Source: an uncultured Lutibacter sp.
GTDB taxonomy: Bacteria; Bacteroidota; Bacteroidia; Flavobacteriales; Flavobacteriaceae
NCBI GenBank assembly: GCA_947311835.1
Contig: CAMZLV010000163.1
Span: forward strand, 1 to 42,777
Direction: 5' to 3'
Length of the DNA stretch: 42,777 bases
The translations under genes were made by a program, and so were the position numbers. Within the stretch, counting starts at the first letter, position 1, and each line of letters begins with the position of its first letter. This document shows, one piece after another, positions 17,304-25,735 of the stretch. The notes below the pieces were generated by a model, which saw nothing but the letters and a program-made list of their open reading frames with translations, was not told the DNA's origin and ran no database searches.

Positions 17304-18341
17304 TTAAATATTATTTCCAACACCTATTAAAATAGTAGAAAATATGATAATGGCTAAACCAAGCCATAAAGTACGCATTGTTTTTTTAGAAACACCTTTC
17401 CATTCTTTAAAATACAAGCCCCAAAGTGTGCTAAAGATAATAATAAATGCCATATGTAAGGTCCAACTTGCAAATTCATATTTTTCACCTAAAAAGGTGG
17501 TTCCCATACCATAAAAAAAGAATTGAAAATACCATGTTACGCCACCAGCAATGGCTAAAAGGTAGTTTTTCTTTTTATTTTTGATGGTTTTATCGGTAAA
17601 ATCTCCAAAAGTTTTATTTTTAATACTCAATACCATTGTCCAAATAAAATTGGTTAAAAATCCACCCCAAAGTATCCAAACTATAACAGGATTATTTTGA
17701 AATAAATTATCTGTGCCAAATTTTAAGGCTTCTTCGGCAATGGGTTTTCCTGCTGCCAAACCAAAGGCAAAACAAGCACTTAATATTCCTGAAATAGTGG
17801 CAATTAGTAATCCTTTTGATAGGTTAAATTCGGCAACAGCAGCGGCTTGTTGTTCACTATCTAAATCTTTTTCTTTTAGCATTCCTGCTTTTCCAGAAAT
17901 GGCAATACCAATTAAACTTGTTAAAACCCCTAACAAAACTACTTTTCCGCCTTGAGTAGCAATTAAATCAGAAAATGTGCCATTATAAATAGGCGGAATT
18001 AATGTGCCAAACGCTGCGGTAAAACCCAATGCAACAGCCATACCTAAACCAATGCCTAAATAGCGCATTGATAAGCCAAATGTTAATGCACCAATTCCCC
18101 AAAGTATCCCAAATATAAAAGTATAGAATTTGACTTCGGCACTAGCAGCACCTAACACTTCAAATAAATTAGGAACGGTTAAGTATGCCATAATTAAGGG
18201 TGCAAAAACCCAAGCGGCAAACCCTAAAACCAACCAAGAGGTTTCCCATTTCCATTTTTTAATTAATTTAAAAGGTATGTAAAAACTACCTGCTGCAAAT
18301 CCGCCAATGGCGTGTAATAATAATCCTAAAAAGGCTCCCAT
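17304..18341 (-). CDS. rhaT: L-rhamnose/proton symporter RhaT
   Basis: Inner-membrane importer of L-rhamnose. The 345-residue length matches E. coli RhaT (344), and the protein is almost entirely hydrophobic with about ten predicted membrane segments. The N-terminus AAGSFYIPFKLIKKWKWETS closely follows the family pattern of a short first helix, a YxPFK motif and a basic KKWxWE loop. Other family-like stretches are YLGIGLGMAVALGFTAAFG and GMGTTFLGEKYEFASW. It is embedded in the glycan-enzyme operon rather than with the rhamnose catabolic genes on the other strand. Confidence 0.93.
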   Translation of the reverse strand: MGAFLGLLLHAIGGFAAGSFYIPFKLIKKWKWETSWLVLGFAAWVFAPLIMAYLTVPNLFEVLGAASAEVKFYTFIFGILWGIGALTFGLSMRYLGIGLGMAVALGFTAAFGTLIPPIYNGTFSDLIATQGGKVVLLGVLTSLIGIAISGKAGMLKEKDLDSEQQAAAVAEFNLSKGLLIATISGILSACFAFGLAAGKPIAEEALKFGTDNLFQNNPVIVWILWGGFLTNFIWTMVLSIKNKTFGDFTDKTIKNKKKNYLLAIAGGVTWYFQFFFYGMGTTFLGEKYEFASWTLHMAFIIIFSTLWGLYFKEWKGVSKKTMRTLWLGLAIIIFSTILIGVGNNI

Positions 18342-18408
18342 CTTTTATAATTTTGAGTTTTAAATTGCATTTATAATAAATTCAGTATTTTTTCTCTTTT
18401 TTTTTAAG

Positions 18409-19371
18409 TTACGCTGCTTCAAAATCTTTTTTTAAGACTTTTTTTGCTAACTCTAATTCTTCGTTTGTAAATGGTTTTGCATCAGATGCAGAAACAGCAC
18501 CTTTTAATTCTTCAATATTTTTTGCTCCAGATAACACGGTTGAAATTCCTTTTTGATCTAAAACCCAACGCAATGCGGCTTGTGGCATATTGGCAATATC
18601 ATTTCGTAATAAAAATTTAAACGCATTTACTTGATCTATTCTTTCTGCTAATTCGGCTTTTGAGTAACGTGCGTTTAATGTTCCTTTTGCAAAAACGGTG
18701 TCTTTGGTAAAAACCCCTGCTAAAAATCCGTTTGCTAGACATTCTCTACCAAAAACGCCAATAGGATATTCAGAGAGTTCGTTAACTAAATTTTGTGCTT
18801 CTCTATTCATTAAACTTAGCACTACTTGCACTACATCAATTTTATCTTCTTTTGCCCATTGTCTTGCCATATTTTCTGTTTGATGAAACATAGAAATAGA
18901 ATGTGCTACAAAACGTACTTTTCCTTGTTTTTTTACTTGTTCGATACCTTTCCAAACATCATCTTTAATTTCATCTGGCGAAAAAGGAGAATGAAAAAAT
19001 AAAACATCAATATAATCGGTTTGTAAACGTTTTAAACTTTCTTCTACTGAAGCGATAATTCTTGATTTGTAAAATAAAGATTTCCCTCCTTCAATACATG
19101 GATTTCTGCCAAATTTGGTAGAAATATGTACTTTATTTCGTTTGCCTTTTAAGGCTTTGCCTAATACAATTTCGGCAACACCATCTTGTTTGTCGGTGCC
19201 GTATTGTGGTGCGGTATCGAATAAATTAATTCCCATATCAATACCTGCATGAATGGTGTTGATACCGTCTTTTTCGGCAACACCACCATAAACATTGTTT
19301 CCAAAAGCCCATGTTCCTAAACTAATTTCACTAACTTTTAAGTTTGTTCTACCTAATTTTCTATATTTCAT
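18409..19371 (-). CDS. aldo/keto reductase
   Basis: NAD(P)H-dependent oxidoreductase of the AKR superfamily, 320 residues, with no signal peptide, so cytoplasmic. The catalytic tetrad is complete: Asp52 and Tyr57 in NLFDTAPQYGT, Lys86 in STKFGR and His127 in VLFFHSPF. The N-terminus MKYRKLGRTNLKVSEISLGTW is standard for AKRs related to YajO/voltage-gated channel beta subunits. It lies 3 bp downstream of the creatininase-family gene and 67 bp upstream of rhaT. It may reduce a keto sugar or lactaldehyde made during rhamnose use, but the sequence does not decide this. Confidence 0.85.
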   Translation of the reverse strand: MKYRKLGRTNLKVSEISLGTWAFGNNVYGGVAEKDGINTIHAGIDMGINLFDTAPQYGTDKQDGVAEIVLGKALKGKRNKVHISTKFGRNPCIEGGKSLFYKSRIIASVEESLKRLQTDYIDVLFFHSPFSPDEIKDDVWKGIEQVKKQGKVRFVAHSISMFHQTENMARQWAKEDKIDVVQVVLSLMNREAQNLVNELSEYPIGVFGRECLANGFLAGVFTKDTVFAKGTLNARYSKAELAERIDQVNAFKFLLRNDIANMPQAALRWVLDQKGISTVLSGAKNIEELKGAVSASDAKPFTNEELELAKKVLKKDFEAA

Positions 19372-19374
19372 ATA

Positions 19375-20082
19375 TTATAGATATTTTGTTTTTAAAGTAT
19401 TGATTTTTTGAGTAGCATTTTCTAAAAATGCATTAATAATTTTTTGCCCGTGTTGTGCTGTTGATGCTCTTGGGTCGTCTCCAGAAACGGCGTGATCTTC
19501 TAAGGTAATTTTCCCTTCTTTAGGTAATACTTCTAAAGCAACGGTTTCTGGTTCATACACCAATTGTATAGATGTTTCTCCGATTGCAGAATGATTTGCA
19601 ACTAATAAATTATCTGGTAAAATATTAAATTCGGTTAAAGCCCAAAAATGAATTTTAGGGTGTTTTTTATTAAACTTTATAGCGGTATCTCTAAGTATTT
19701 GTAGATGAGGCTCTCCTGCATGACCTGAAAGTAAAACAATGATTTTAAAATTTTGTTGTACTAATTGCTCAAAATATTCTTCACAAATTTGTTTGATAAT
19801 TTCTTCAGAAAATTCTATTGAATGTTTAGGAAAATTAACTCCAGAATACGAACTAATTAAATTGGCTGCTAAACTAATTGGCGGAAAAACTAGCCCTCCA
19901 TTTTTTTTAGCCAAATCTACACATAAATGATGTGCTTTATGTGTATCTAAACCTGTTGGATTATGATTGCCATGGTATTCTATGGCTCCCCAAGGTAAAT
20001 AAGCGATTGGTATTTTATCTTGAATTGCTTCAATTTGAACAGGACGAAGTTTGTCGTAAAAACCCCACTCCATTAGTCCCAA
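19375..20082 (-). CDS. creatininase-family metal-dependent hydrolase
   Basis: A 235-residue cytoplasmic protein of the creatinine amidohydrolase fold. The metal-site motif GAIEYHGNHNPTGLDTHKA (about 32-50) supplies Glu35, His37 and Asp46; a second motif, LLSGHAGEPH, supplies another His. True creatininase activity is unlikely in this context. The superfamily includes enzymes acting on cyclic amides and, in IolN-type members, on keto-inositols, so hydrolysis of an oxidised sugar or lactone-like ring is a reasonable guess, not a result. Its start overlaps the end of the dioxygenase gene by 10 bp, indicating translational coupling. Confidence 0.82.
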   Translation of the reverse strand: MGLMEWGFYDKLRPVQIEAIQDKIPIAYLPWGAIEYHGNHNPTGLDTHKAHHLCVDLAKKNGGLVFPPISLAANLISSYSGVNFPKHSIEFSEEIIKQICEEYFEQLVQQNFKIIVLLSGHAGEPHLQILRDTAIKFNKKHPKIHFWALTEFNILPDNLLVANHSAIGETSIQLVYEPETVALEVLPKEGKITLEDHAVSGDDPRASTAQHGQKIINAFLENATQKINTLKTKYL

Positions 20083-20897
20083 TTTTTATGATAAATTAAC
20101 GGGTTTTGTTCTTCGTTATTAAGCAAATCACCTATTTTTAAGGTTTTAAAATAAGCGTCTGGCAATACGTTTTGTTTTCCGTTAAAAGTACTACCATCTG
20201 GCATAAATGCACAGGTCATTGCATTTCGAGTAAATGGTGTCATATTTACACCTGCAGCATGAATGTTTAAGCCGTTATGAAAAGAACAACTCCCTGCTTT
20301 TATGATAGATGGTATAGGTTTTTTATTTTTATATTTGGGATAAGTATCAAAAATATCGCCCATATTAGCGCCAATTCCTGGTTCTATAAAATCGGTATCG
20401 TGATTAGATTCTGGCATAAAATACAAGCAACCATTTTGTAGTGTTACATCTTCTAAAGCAATCCAAATACTTAAGGCTTCTCTATGGCTAAAAGACCAAA
20501 AAGGCGTGTCTAAGTGCCACGCAGTAGCGTTTGCCCAAGGTTGTTTTATTAACGATTGGTCATGCCAAACTCGAATACCATCAACTTGTGCTAAATCTGC
20601 TGCCATTTTACCTATTCGTTTATCTAAAATGAGTTCTTTTACCTTATCATCTGTCATCCAAAGGTTAATAATTTGTGTAAACACTTTTCCAAAATAATCG
20701 GCATTGTCATTAATACCATCGCTTTCTCCAGATTTAATTTTAGAGTGCGGAAATTTTGTACCTTCTCTATCTGTTACTGCTTTATCAATGGTGTTTTTCC
20801 AATGTGTTACTTCTTCAGAATTTAAAAAATCATCAATAATTAAAAATCCATTTTTTCTATAAGATTGGATTTGTTCTTTGGATAAATTTGCATTCAT
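20073..20897 (-). CDS. phytanoyl-CoA dioxygenase (PhyH) family Fe(II)/2-oxoglutarate oxygenase
   Basis: First gene of the - strand operon, 274 residues, without a signal peptide. It has the iron facial triad His128-x-Asp130 (AWHLDTPFW) and His213 (NGLNIHAAG), with Arg224 (TPFTRNA) positioned to bind 2-oxoglutarate. The start MNANLSKEQIQSYRKNGFLI is typical for PhyH proteins. Known family members hydroxylate diverse small molecules. Placement at the head of a rhamnose/uronate glycan operon suggests a modified sugar as substrate, for example oxidative removal of an O-methyl group, but that is speculation. Its promoter carries the complete ACAGGAT direct-repeat operator. Confidence 0.85.
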   Translation of the reverse strand: MNANLSKEQIQSYRKNGFLIIDDFLNSEEVTHWKNTIDKAVTDREGTKFPHSKIKSGESDGINDNADYFGKVFTQIINLWMTDDKVKELILDKRIGKMAADLAQVDGIRVWHDQSLIKQPWANATAWHLDTPFWSFSHREALSIWIALEDVTLQNGCLYFMPESNHDTDFIEPGIGANMGDIFDTYPKYKNKKPIPSIIKAGSCSFHNGLNIHAAGVNMTPFTRNAMTCAFMPDGSTFNGKQNVLPDAYFKTLKIGDLLNNEEQNPLIYHKNWD

Positions 20898-20944
20898 TTA
20901 TAGGATATTTAACAGTTAAATTTATGGCGAAGAAAACTTCTACA

Positions 20945-20952
20945 CAATAATA
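20945..20952 (-). promoter_or_regulatory. candidate -7 element of the PhyH-to-GH88 operon
   Basis: Read on the - strand the box is TATTATTG, one mismatch from TAnnTTTG. It lies 21 nt downstream of the operator (20974-20990), identical to the arrangement before susC. The start codon is about 48 nt further on. Confidence 0.5.
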
Positions 20953-20973
20953 ATTTTATATAGACATACTATT

Positions 20974-20990
20974 ATCCTGTGCTATCCTGT
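20974..20990 (-). promoter_or_regulatory. direct-repeat operator for the - strand operon
   Basis: On the - strand this reads ACAGGATAGCACAGGAT, differing from the susC site only at the T/C in the spacer. Both half-sites are perfect and have a 10-bp period. It lies between the GntR gene and the operon it probably controls. Confidence 0.7.
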
Positions 20991-21024
20991 AGGGTGAAGT
21001 TGGTTTTAGAAGAAGATATAAGAC

Positions 21025-22059
21025 TTAAAGAGAATTTCTGTCGGTAAAAGTAAAGTTGTTTTGTAGTTTTCCTTTTTTATTTTGAAGTATCATTTCGGCA
21101 GTTATTTTTCCCATTTGTTTAAAATCGGTACACATTACAGTAATGCCTAAAAGATCTTTTAATGGAGTTTCATTATAAGAAATAATGCCAATATCTTTTC
21201 CGATGGTTAATTCTTTTTCTCTGGTTTGTTTTACTAGGAAAACCAAATCCATTTCGTCAATCACAATAAAGCATTCTGGAGTGTCAAAATCCATATCTTT
21301 ATAAATTTCATCAATCACTTCAAAATTGAAAAAGTGTTCGATACAAAAACGTTTAAAACCAATTATAATATCTTTTGGGTATGGATATTCTGAGTGTGTT
21401 GGATACACTAAAATTATTTTTTTATACTTTGCTAACTTATCTACTCCTTTGTTTAAAGAGTCATAAATATCTAATTTAAAATCTTGATATATATTGATGT
21501 AATCTCCTTTTATTTGCGGAAATAGATTGTCTAACAATACCAATTTGTTAGTAGGTATTTTTTTGATGGCTTTTATAATTGCATCGTCAGATTCTACATA
21601 TCGTCTGTTATCATCTTTAAAATGACTCATTACAATATAGTAGTCATATCCGCCAATATGTTTATTAATAAGGTTTAAGAAAAGAGACTTGTCGTAGTGA
21701 TAAATAAAAAGGTTAATATGAGCATTTACGCCCATACTGTTAACAAAAGAGTTGTATAAACGCATTTTATAAGAACTCAATTTATTGATTAGAAAGAAGA
21801 TATTTACCTTTGATATTAGTTCTGTTTTAGCGGTGTAATATCCTTTTCCTTTTACAGAAACAACAACCTTTTTTTCCTTTAATTGGCGGTAGGCTTTTTC
21901 AACAGTATCTCTTGACAGATAACAATCTTCACTTAACTCATTAATAGAAGGTATTTTTTCACCAATTTTTAAAGAACCATCACTAATTTTAGCAATGATT
22001 GAATCAACAATTTGCTTGTACTTAGGTTTGCTTGATTTTTCATCAATAGTTAAAAACAT
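21025..22059 (-). CDS. GntR-family regulator with LacI-type sugar-binding-like effector domain
   Basis: The 344-residue length and layout match AraR-like GntR regulators rather than FadR types. Residues about 8-78 form the winged helix-turn-helix: KYKQIVDSIIAKISDGSL, then GEKIPSINELSE, then LSRDTVEKAYRQLKEK. Residues about 80-344 have the alternating strand/helix pattern of periplasmic-binding-protein effector domains, ending with a region (DIGIISYNETPLKDLLGI) like the C-terminal lobe of LacI-type regulators. It lies between two of the three promoters bearing the ACAGGAT repeat and faces away from the catabolic operon. It is therefore the likely pathway-specific regulator of the PUL; the inducer is unknown, with rhamnose or a uronate intermediate most plausible. 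Confidence 0.88.
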   Translation of the reverse strand: MFLTIDEKSSKPKYKQIVDSIIAKISDGSLKIGEKIPSINELSEDCYLSRDTVEKAYRQLKEKKVVVSVKGKGYYTAKTELISKVNIFFLINKLSSYKMRLYNSFVNSMGVNAHINLFIYHYDKSLFLNLINKHIGGYDYYIVMSHFKDDNRRYVESDDAIIKAIKKIPTNKLVLLDNLFPQIKGDYINIYQDFKLDIYDSLNKGVDKLAKYKKIILVYPTHSEYPYPKDIIIGFKRFCIEHFFNFEVIDEIYKDMDFDTPECFIVIDEMDLVFLVKQTREKELTIGKDIGIISYNETPLKDLLGITVMCTDFKQMGKITAEMILQNKKGKLQNNFTFTDRNSL

Positions 22060-22163
22060 GATTATTTTTTATAAGGCTACTTTGGATTTGGTGTTTCACA
22101 AAATAACAACCGTAAATTTATACATATTTTTTAGTTAATTGATGTTAAAAAAAAGAAAATACA

Positions 22164-22180
22164 TCAGTACAGCACAGGAT
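22164..22180 (+). promoter_or_regulatory. degenerate direct-repeat operator for the catabolic operon
   Basis: The distal half is AGCACAGGAT, identical to the distal half of the - strand operator. The proximal half (TCAGTAC) keeps only 4 of the 7 bases of ACAGGAT at the 10-bp offset. Position and orientation relative to the -7 box are the same as at the other two sites. The weaker first half-site may give a graded response. Confidence 0.55.
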
Positions 22181-22201
22181 GCCGTTTTTATAAGATAAAA
22201 A

Positions 22202-22209
22202 TATTTTTA
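22202..22209 (+). promoter_or_regulatory. candidate -7 element of the rhamnose/uronate catabolic operon
   Basis: TATTTTTA matches TAnnTTTG except at the last base and begins 21 nt after the ACAGGAT half-site, as at the two other promoters. The start codon at 22233 follows after a very short leader. Confidence 0.45.
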
Positions 22210-22232
22210 CTTTTTAATATTTAAAAAATTTG

Positions 22233-24335
22233 ATGGCAACAAAGCACAAAGCATATAAACACGTAGATTACCTTTGGGATAAAGAAAAAGCAGCGATTTT
22301 AAAAGATGATGAAGTAGCCTTATTGCTATATAGATCTAATTTGTTAGGTGCCGATTTACGCATTACCAATTATGGTGGAGGAAACACAAGTTGTAGAACC
22401 ATAGAAAAAGACCCTTTAACAGGTAAAGAAACCGAAATAATGTACATAAAAGGATCTGGAGGAGATATAGGAAGTCTTACCAGAAGTGGATTGGCAGGTT
22501 TATATGTAGATAAATTACGGGCATTAAAAAATGTATATCGAGGTATAGAATACGAAGATGAAATGGTAGGTTTGTTTAATCATTGTATTTATGATTTAAA
22601 CAGTAAAGCACCTTCTATTGATACACCTTTACACGGTTTGTTGCCCTTTAAACATATCGACCATTTACATCCAGATGCATTAATTGCCATTGCTGCTGCA
22701 AAAGACAGCGAAAAAATTACCAAAGAAATTTGGGGTGAAACTATGGGATGGGTGCCTTGGCAAAGACCTGGTTTTGATTTAGGCTTACAAATTGAACAAT
22801 GTTTAGCAAATAATCCTAAAATTAGAGGTTTAATTTTAGGAAGTCACGGTCTCTTTACATGGGGAGATACGGCTTATGATTGTTATTTGAATAGTTTAGA
22901 AGTCATAGAAATGGCATCGGAATATATTGAAGAAAAAGTAACTAAAAAACCTGTGTTTGGAGGTCAAATTATCACAAGTTTATCAGGTGGAAAAAGAAAA
23001 GAACAAGCAAGTTTAATAGCACCGTTGTTAAGAGGATTGTGTTCGAGTGACAAACCAATGATTGGGCATTTTACCGATGCTGATGTTGTTTTAGAATTTG
23101 TAAATAGTAAGGACTTGTCACGGTTAGCACCGATGGGAACATCGTGTCCAGATCATTTTTTACGTACCAAAATACAACCATTAGTTTTAGATATTGATGC
23201 TGATATCGACCTGTCAAATACAGAAGAAGTATTGAATAAAATTGTACCAGCATTTGAACGGTATAGAAAAGAATATCAAGAGTATTATAATACGTGTAAA
23301 AAATCAAATAGTCCTGCCATAAGAGACGCCAATCCTGTGGTAATTATTTTTCCACGAGTAGGAATGTTCACCTTTGCTAAAAATAAGCAAACAGCACGTG
23401 TAGCAAGTGAATTCTATATCAATGCCATTAATGTAATGCGAGGAGCAGAAGCCATATCAACATATACTTCATTACCACGTCAAGAAGCATTTGATATAGA
23501 ATATTGGTTGTTAGAAGAAGCAAAATTACAACGTCAACCTAAAGAGAAACCGCTATCAAGAAAAGTGGCTATTATTACAGGAGCAAGTGGCGGAATAGGA
23601 AAAGCCATTGCCCATAAATTAGTAGAAGAAGGAGCAAATGTAGTTTTGACTGATATTAATAATGATGCTTTAAAAACGGCAGCATTAACCTTTAAAAAAG
23701 ATCAAGTAAGTACTGTGATTTGCAATGTGACAGATGAAAAATCGATTGAAAAAGCCTATAAAAAAGCCTGTTTAGATTTTGGAGGTGTAGATATTATTGT
23801 ACATTCGGCAGGATTAGCCATTTCTAAACCTTTAGAAGAAACAACCACAAAAGACTGGGATATTTTACAAAATGTGCTGGTTAAAGGGCAGTTTTTAATG
23901 GCGCAAAAAGGGGTTGAGGTAATGCGAAAACAACAGTTAGGAGGAAATATTATTAATATTGCCAGTAAAAACGGATTGGTTTCAGGACCAAACAATATTG
24001 GCTACGGAACCGCAAAAGCAGCACAACAGCATATGACACGTTTGTTGGCGGCAGAAGTTGCTAAAGATAAAATTAGAGTAAATACCATAAATCCTGATGG
24101 TGTAATTGTAGGGAGCAAAATTTGGGAAGGCGCTTGGGCAGAAGGAAGAGCCAAATCAAACGGAATTACAGTTGAAGAATTACCCGCTTTTTATGCAAAA
24201 CGGAATTTGTTAAACCAAATTATTTTACCAGAAGATATTGCCAACGGTGTATTTGCATTGGTAAGTATTTTAGACAAAAGTACAGGAAACACAATTAATG
24301 TAGATGGCGGAATGGCAAATGCCTTTGTACGATAG
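22233..24335 (+). CDS. rhaEW: bifunctional rhamnulose-1-phosphate aldolase / L-lactaldehyde dehydrogenase
   Basis: A 700-residue two-domain enzyme that splits L-rhamnulose 1-phosphate into DHAP and L-lactaldehyde and then oxidises lactaldehyde to lactate. Residues about 25-430 form a class II aldolase domain with zinc-ligand motifs HLHPDA (His144, His146) and GSHGLFTWGD (His205). Residues about 443-700 form a short-chain dehydrogenase with TGASGGIG (449-456), the catalytic Tyr and Lys in YGTAKAA, and a C-terminal NVDGGMANAF. The architecture matches the RhaEW fusion known from Bacteroidota and Bacillus. The ATG at 22233 is preferred over the TTG one codon upstream. It is the first gene of the catabolic operon. 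Confidence 0.92.
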   Translation: MATKHKAYKHVDYLWDKEKAAILKDDEVALLLYRSNLLGADLRITNYGGGNTSCRTIEKDPLTGKETEIMYIKGSGGDIGSLTRSGLAGLYVDKLRALKNVYRGIEYEDEMVGLFNHCIYDLNSKAPSIDTPLHGLLPFKHIDHLHPDALIAIAAAKDSEKITKEIWGETMGWVPWQRPGFDLGLQIEQCLANNPKIRGLILGSHGLFTWGDTAYDCYLNSLEVIEMASEYIEEKVTKKPVFGGQIITSLSGGKRKEQASLIAPLLRGLCSSDKPMIGHFTDADVVLEFVNSKDLSRLAPMGTSCPDHFLRTKIQPLVLDIDADIDLSNTEEVLNKIVPAFERYRKEYQEYYNTCKKSNSPAIRDANPVVIIFPRVGMFTFAKNKQTARVASEFYINAINVMRGAEAISTYTSLPRQEAFDIEYWLLEEAKLQRQPKEKPLSRKVAIITGASGGIGKAIAHKLVEEGANVVLTDINNDALKTAALTFKKDQVSTVICNVTDEKSIEKAYKKACLDFGGVDIIVHSAGLAISKPLEETTTKDWDILQNVLVKGQFLMAQKGVEVMRKQQLGGNIINIASKNGLVSGPNNIGYGTAKAAQQHMTRLLAAEVAKDKIRVNTINPDGVIVGSKIWEGAWAEGRAKSNGITVEELPAFYAKRNLLNQIILPEDIANGVFALVSILDKSTGNTINVDGGMANAFVR

Positions 24336-24383
24336 TGAGAATTAGTGAATAGCCATCAGTAAGTCCTAAAATGAACAAAAAGA

Positions 24384-25664
24384 ATGCAATTAAACAAAGA
24401 GCAAATAGCAAATTATAATACCTCAAGAGAAGAAGAAGTAGCGGATGGAGTAGATTTTTTAGGAAATCAATTAGAGAAAAAAGGCTTTAATACGCAAGAA
24501 ATTATCCAAAAATTAGCCGATTTTCAAGTAGCCATTCCAAGTTGGGCGCTAGGTGCAGGAGGAACACGTTTTGGACGATTTTCCTTCGGAGGAGAACCAT
24601 CATCATTAGAACAAAAAATAGAAGACATTGGTTTAATTCATCAATTAACACAAACTGCTGGCGCAATATCATTACACATTCCTTGGGACATCCCTAAAGA
24701 TTATATGGCAATTAAAGAATTGGCAAATTACCATCATATTGTATTTGATGCCGTAAATTCAAATACGTTTCAAGATCAACCAAATGCAAAAGAAACCTAT
24801 AAATACGGGTCGTTATCTAACACATGTAAAGCGGTTAGAGATCAGGCGATTGCTCATAATAATCAGGTGATTAAAATTGGAGAAAAATTAGGATCAAAAA
24901 GCATTACGGTTTGGTTGGCAGATGGATCGAATTTTCCAGGACAAAATAATTTTCAAACAGCGTTACAAAACACGCAAAATTCACTAAAAGAAATTTACAA
25001 AACACTACCAAATGATTGGAAGATGTTTATAGAATATAAGCCTTACGAACCCAATTTTTATAGCACTGTAATAAGAGATTGGGGGACTTCTTTGTTATTG
25101 GCAGAAAGTTGTGGTTCTAAGGCTTTTACTTTGGTAGATTTAGGTCATCATTTACCAAATACCAATATCGAACAAATTGTCGCTACTTTAATGATGAAAG
25201 GAAAATTAGGTGGTTTTCATTTTAATGATAGTAAATATGGCGATGACGATTTAACAGTTGGTTCTATAAAACCATATGCATTATTTTTAATTTTTAATGA
25301 ATTGGTGTACGGAATGGAAAACAACAAAAACAATCCAGATTTATCTTGGATGATTGATGCAAGTCATAACGTAAAAGATCCGTTAGAAGATTTAATGCAA
25401 TCGTTAGATGCAATTTTAATTGCCTACGCACAAGCACTTTTGGTAAATCAAACTGAATTAAGAAATGCACAACAAGAAAATGATGTAACCAAATGTCAAG
25501 AAATTTTACAAAATGCGTATCGTACAGATGTACGCCCATTAATTCAAAAAGCGAGACTACAATCAGGAGGTGTTATCAATCCGATAGATGCTTATCGAAA
25601 ATTTAATGTAAGAAATCATCTAATTAAAGAGCGAGGAACAAATAGTATTGCAACAGGATTATAA
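24384..25664 (+). CDS. rhaI: L-rhamnose isomerase, RhaI (Pseudomonas stutzeri) type
   Basis: Converts L-rhamnose to L-rhamnulose in the cytoplasm. The 426-residue length and TIM-barrel motifs fit the P. stutzeri-type enzyme rather than E. coli RhaA. Metal-binding and catalytic segments in order are MFIEYKPYEP (Glu), TLVDLGHH (Asp and His), GGFHFNDSKYGDDD (His and Asp pair) and WMIDASHN (Asp). The N-terminal WALGAGGTRFGRF loop is also characteristic. It lies 48 bp after the aldolase gene and just upstream of the kinase, giving the complete rhamnose phosphorylation branch. No mutarotase (RhaM) gene was seen in the window. Confidence 0.9.
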   Translation: MQLNKEQIANYNTSREEEVADGVDFLGNQLEKKGFNTQEIIQKLADFQVAIPSWALGAGGTRFGRFSFGGEPSSLEQKIEDIGLIHQLTQTAGAISLHIPWDIPKDYMAIKELANYHHIVFDAVNSNTFQDQPNAKETYKYGSLSNTCKAVRDQAIAHNNQVIKIGEKLGSKSITVWLADGSNFPGQNNFQTALQNTQNSLKEIYKTLPNDWKMFIEYKPYEPNFYSTVIRDWGTSLLLAESCGSKAFTLVDLGHHLPNTNIEQIVATLMMKGKLGGFHFNDSKYGDDDLTVGSIKPYALFLIFNELVYGMENNKNNPDLSWMIDASHNVKDPLEDLMQSLDAILIAYAQALLVNQTELRNAQQENDVTKCQEILQNAYRTDVRPLIQKARLQSGGVINPIDAYRKFNVRNHLIKERGTNSIATGL

Positions 25665-25697
25665 TTAAATAAAGAAAGAAGAATTCAATAAATAAAA

Positions 25698-25728
25698 ACT
25701 TTGCGAATACCTCGTAAATTTTGCGATT
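25698..25728 (+). repeat. short TTTGCGA-containing repeat before rhamnulokinase
   Basis: Two copies of TTTGCGA occur 21 bp apart (25700-25706 and 25720-25726). A similar cluster of four TTGCR units lies at 33731-33770 before kduD. The resemblance suggests relics of one intergenic repeat family. Confidence 0.35.
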
Positions 25729-25735
25729 AAGAAAT

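Noticed and set aside
24371..24418. A 15-codon frame starting with ATG just before the rhamnose isomerase start
   Set aside because: It overlaps the isomerase in another frame, has no leader-peptide character such as codon runs or an attenuator hairpin, and the ATG at 24384 gives the expected isomerase N-terminus.
25653..25659. A single ACAGGAT near the end of the isomerase gene
   Set aside because: It lies in coding sequence, has no second copy at 10 bp and no -7 box 21 nt downstream.
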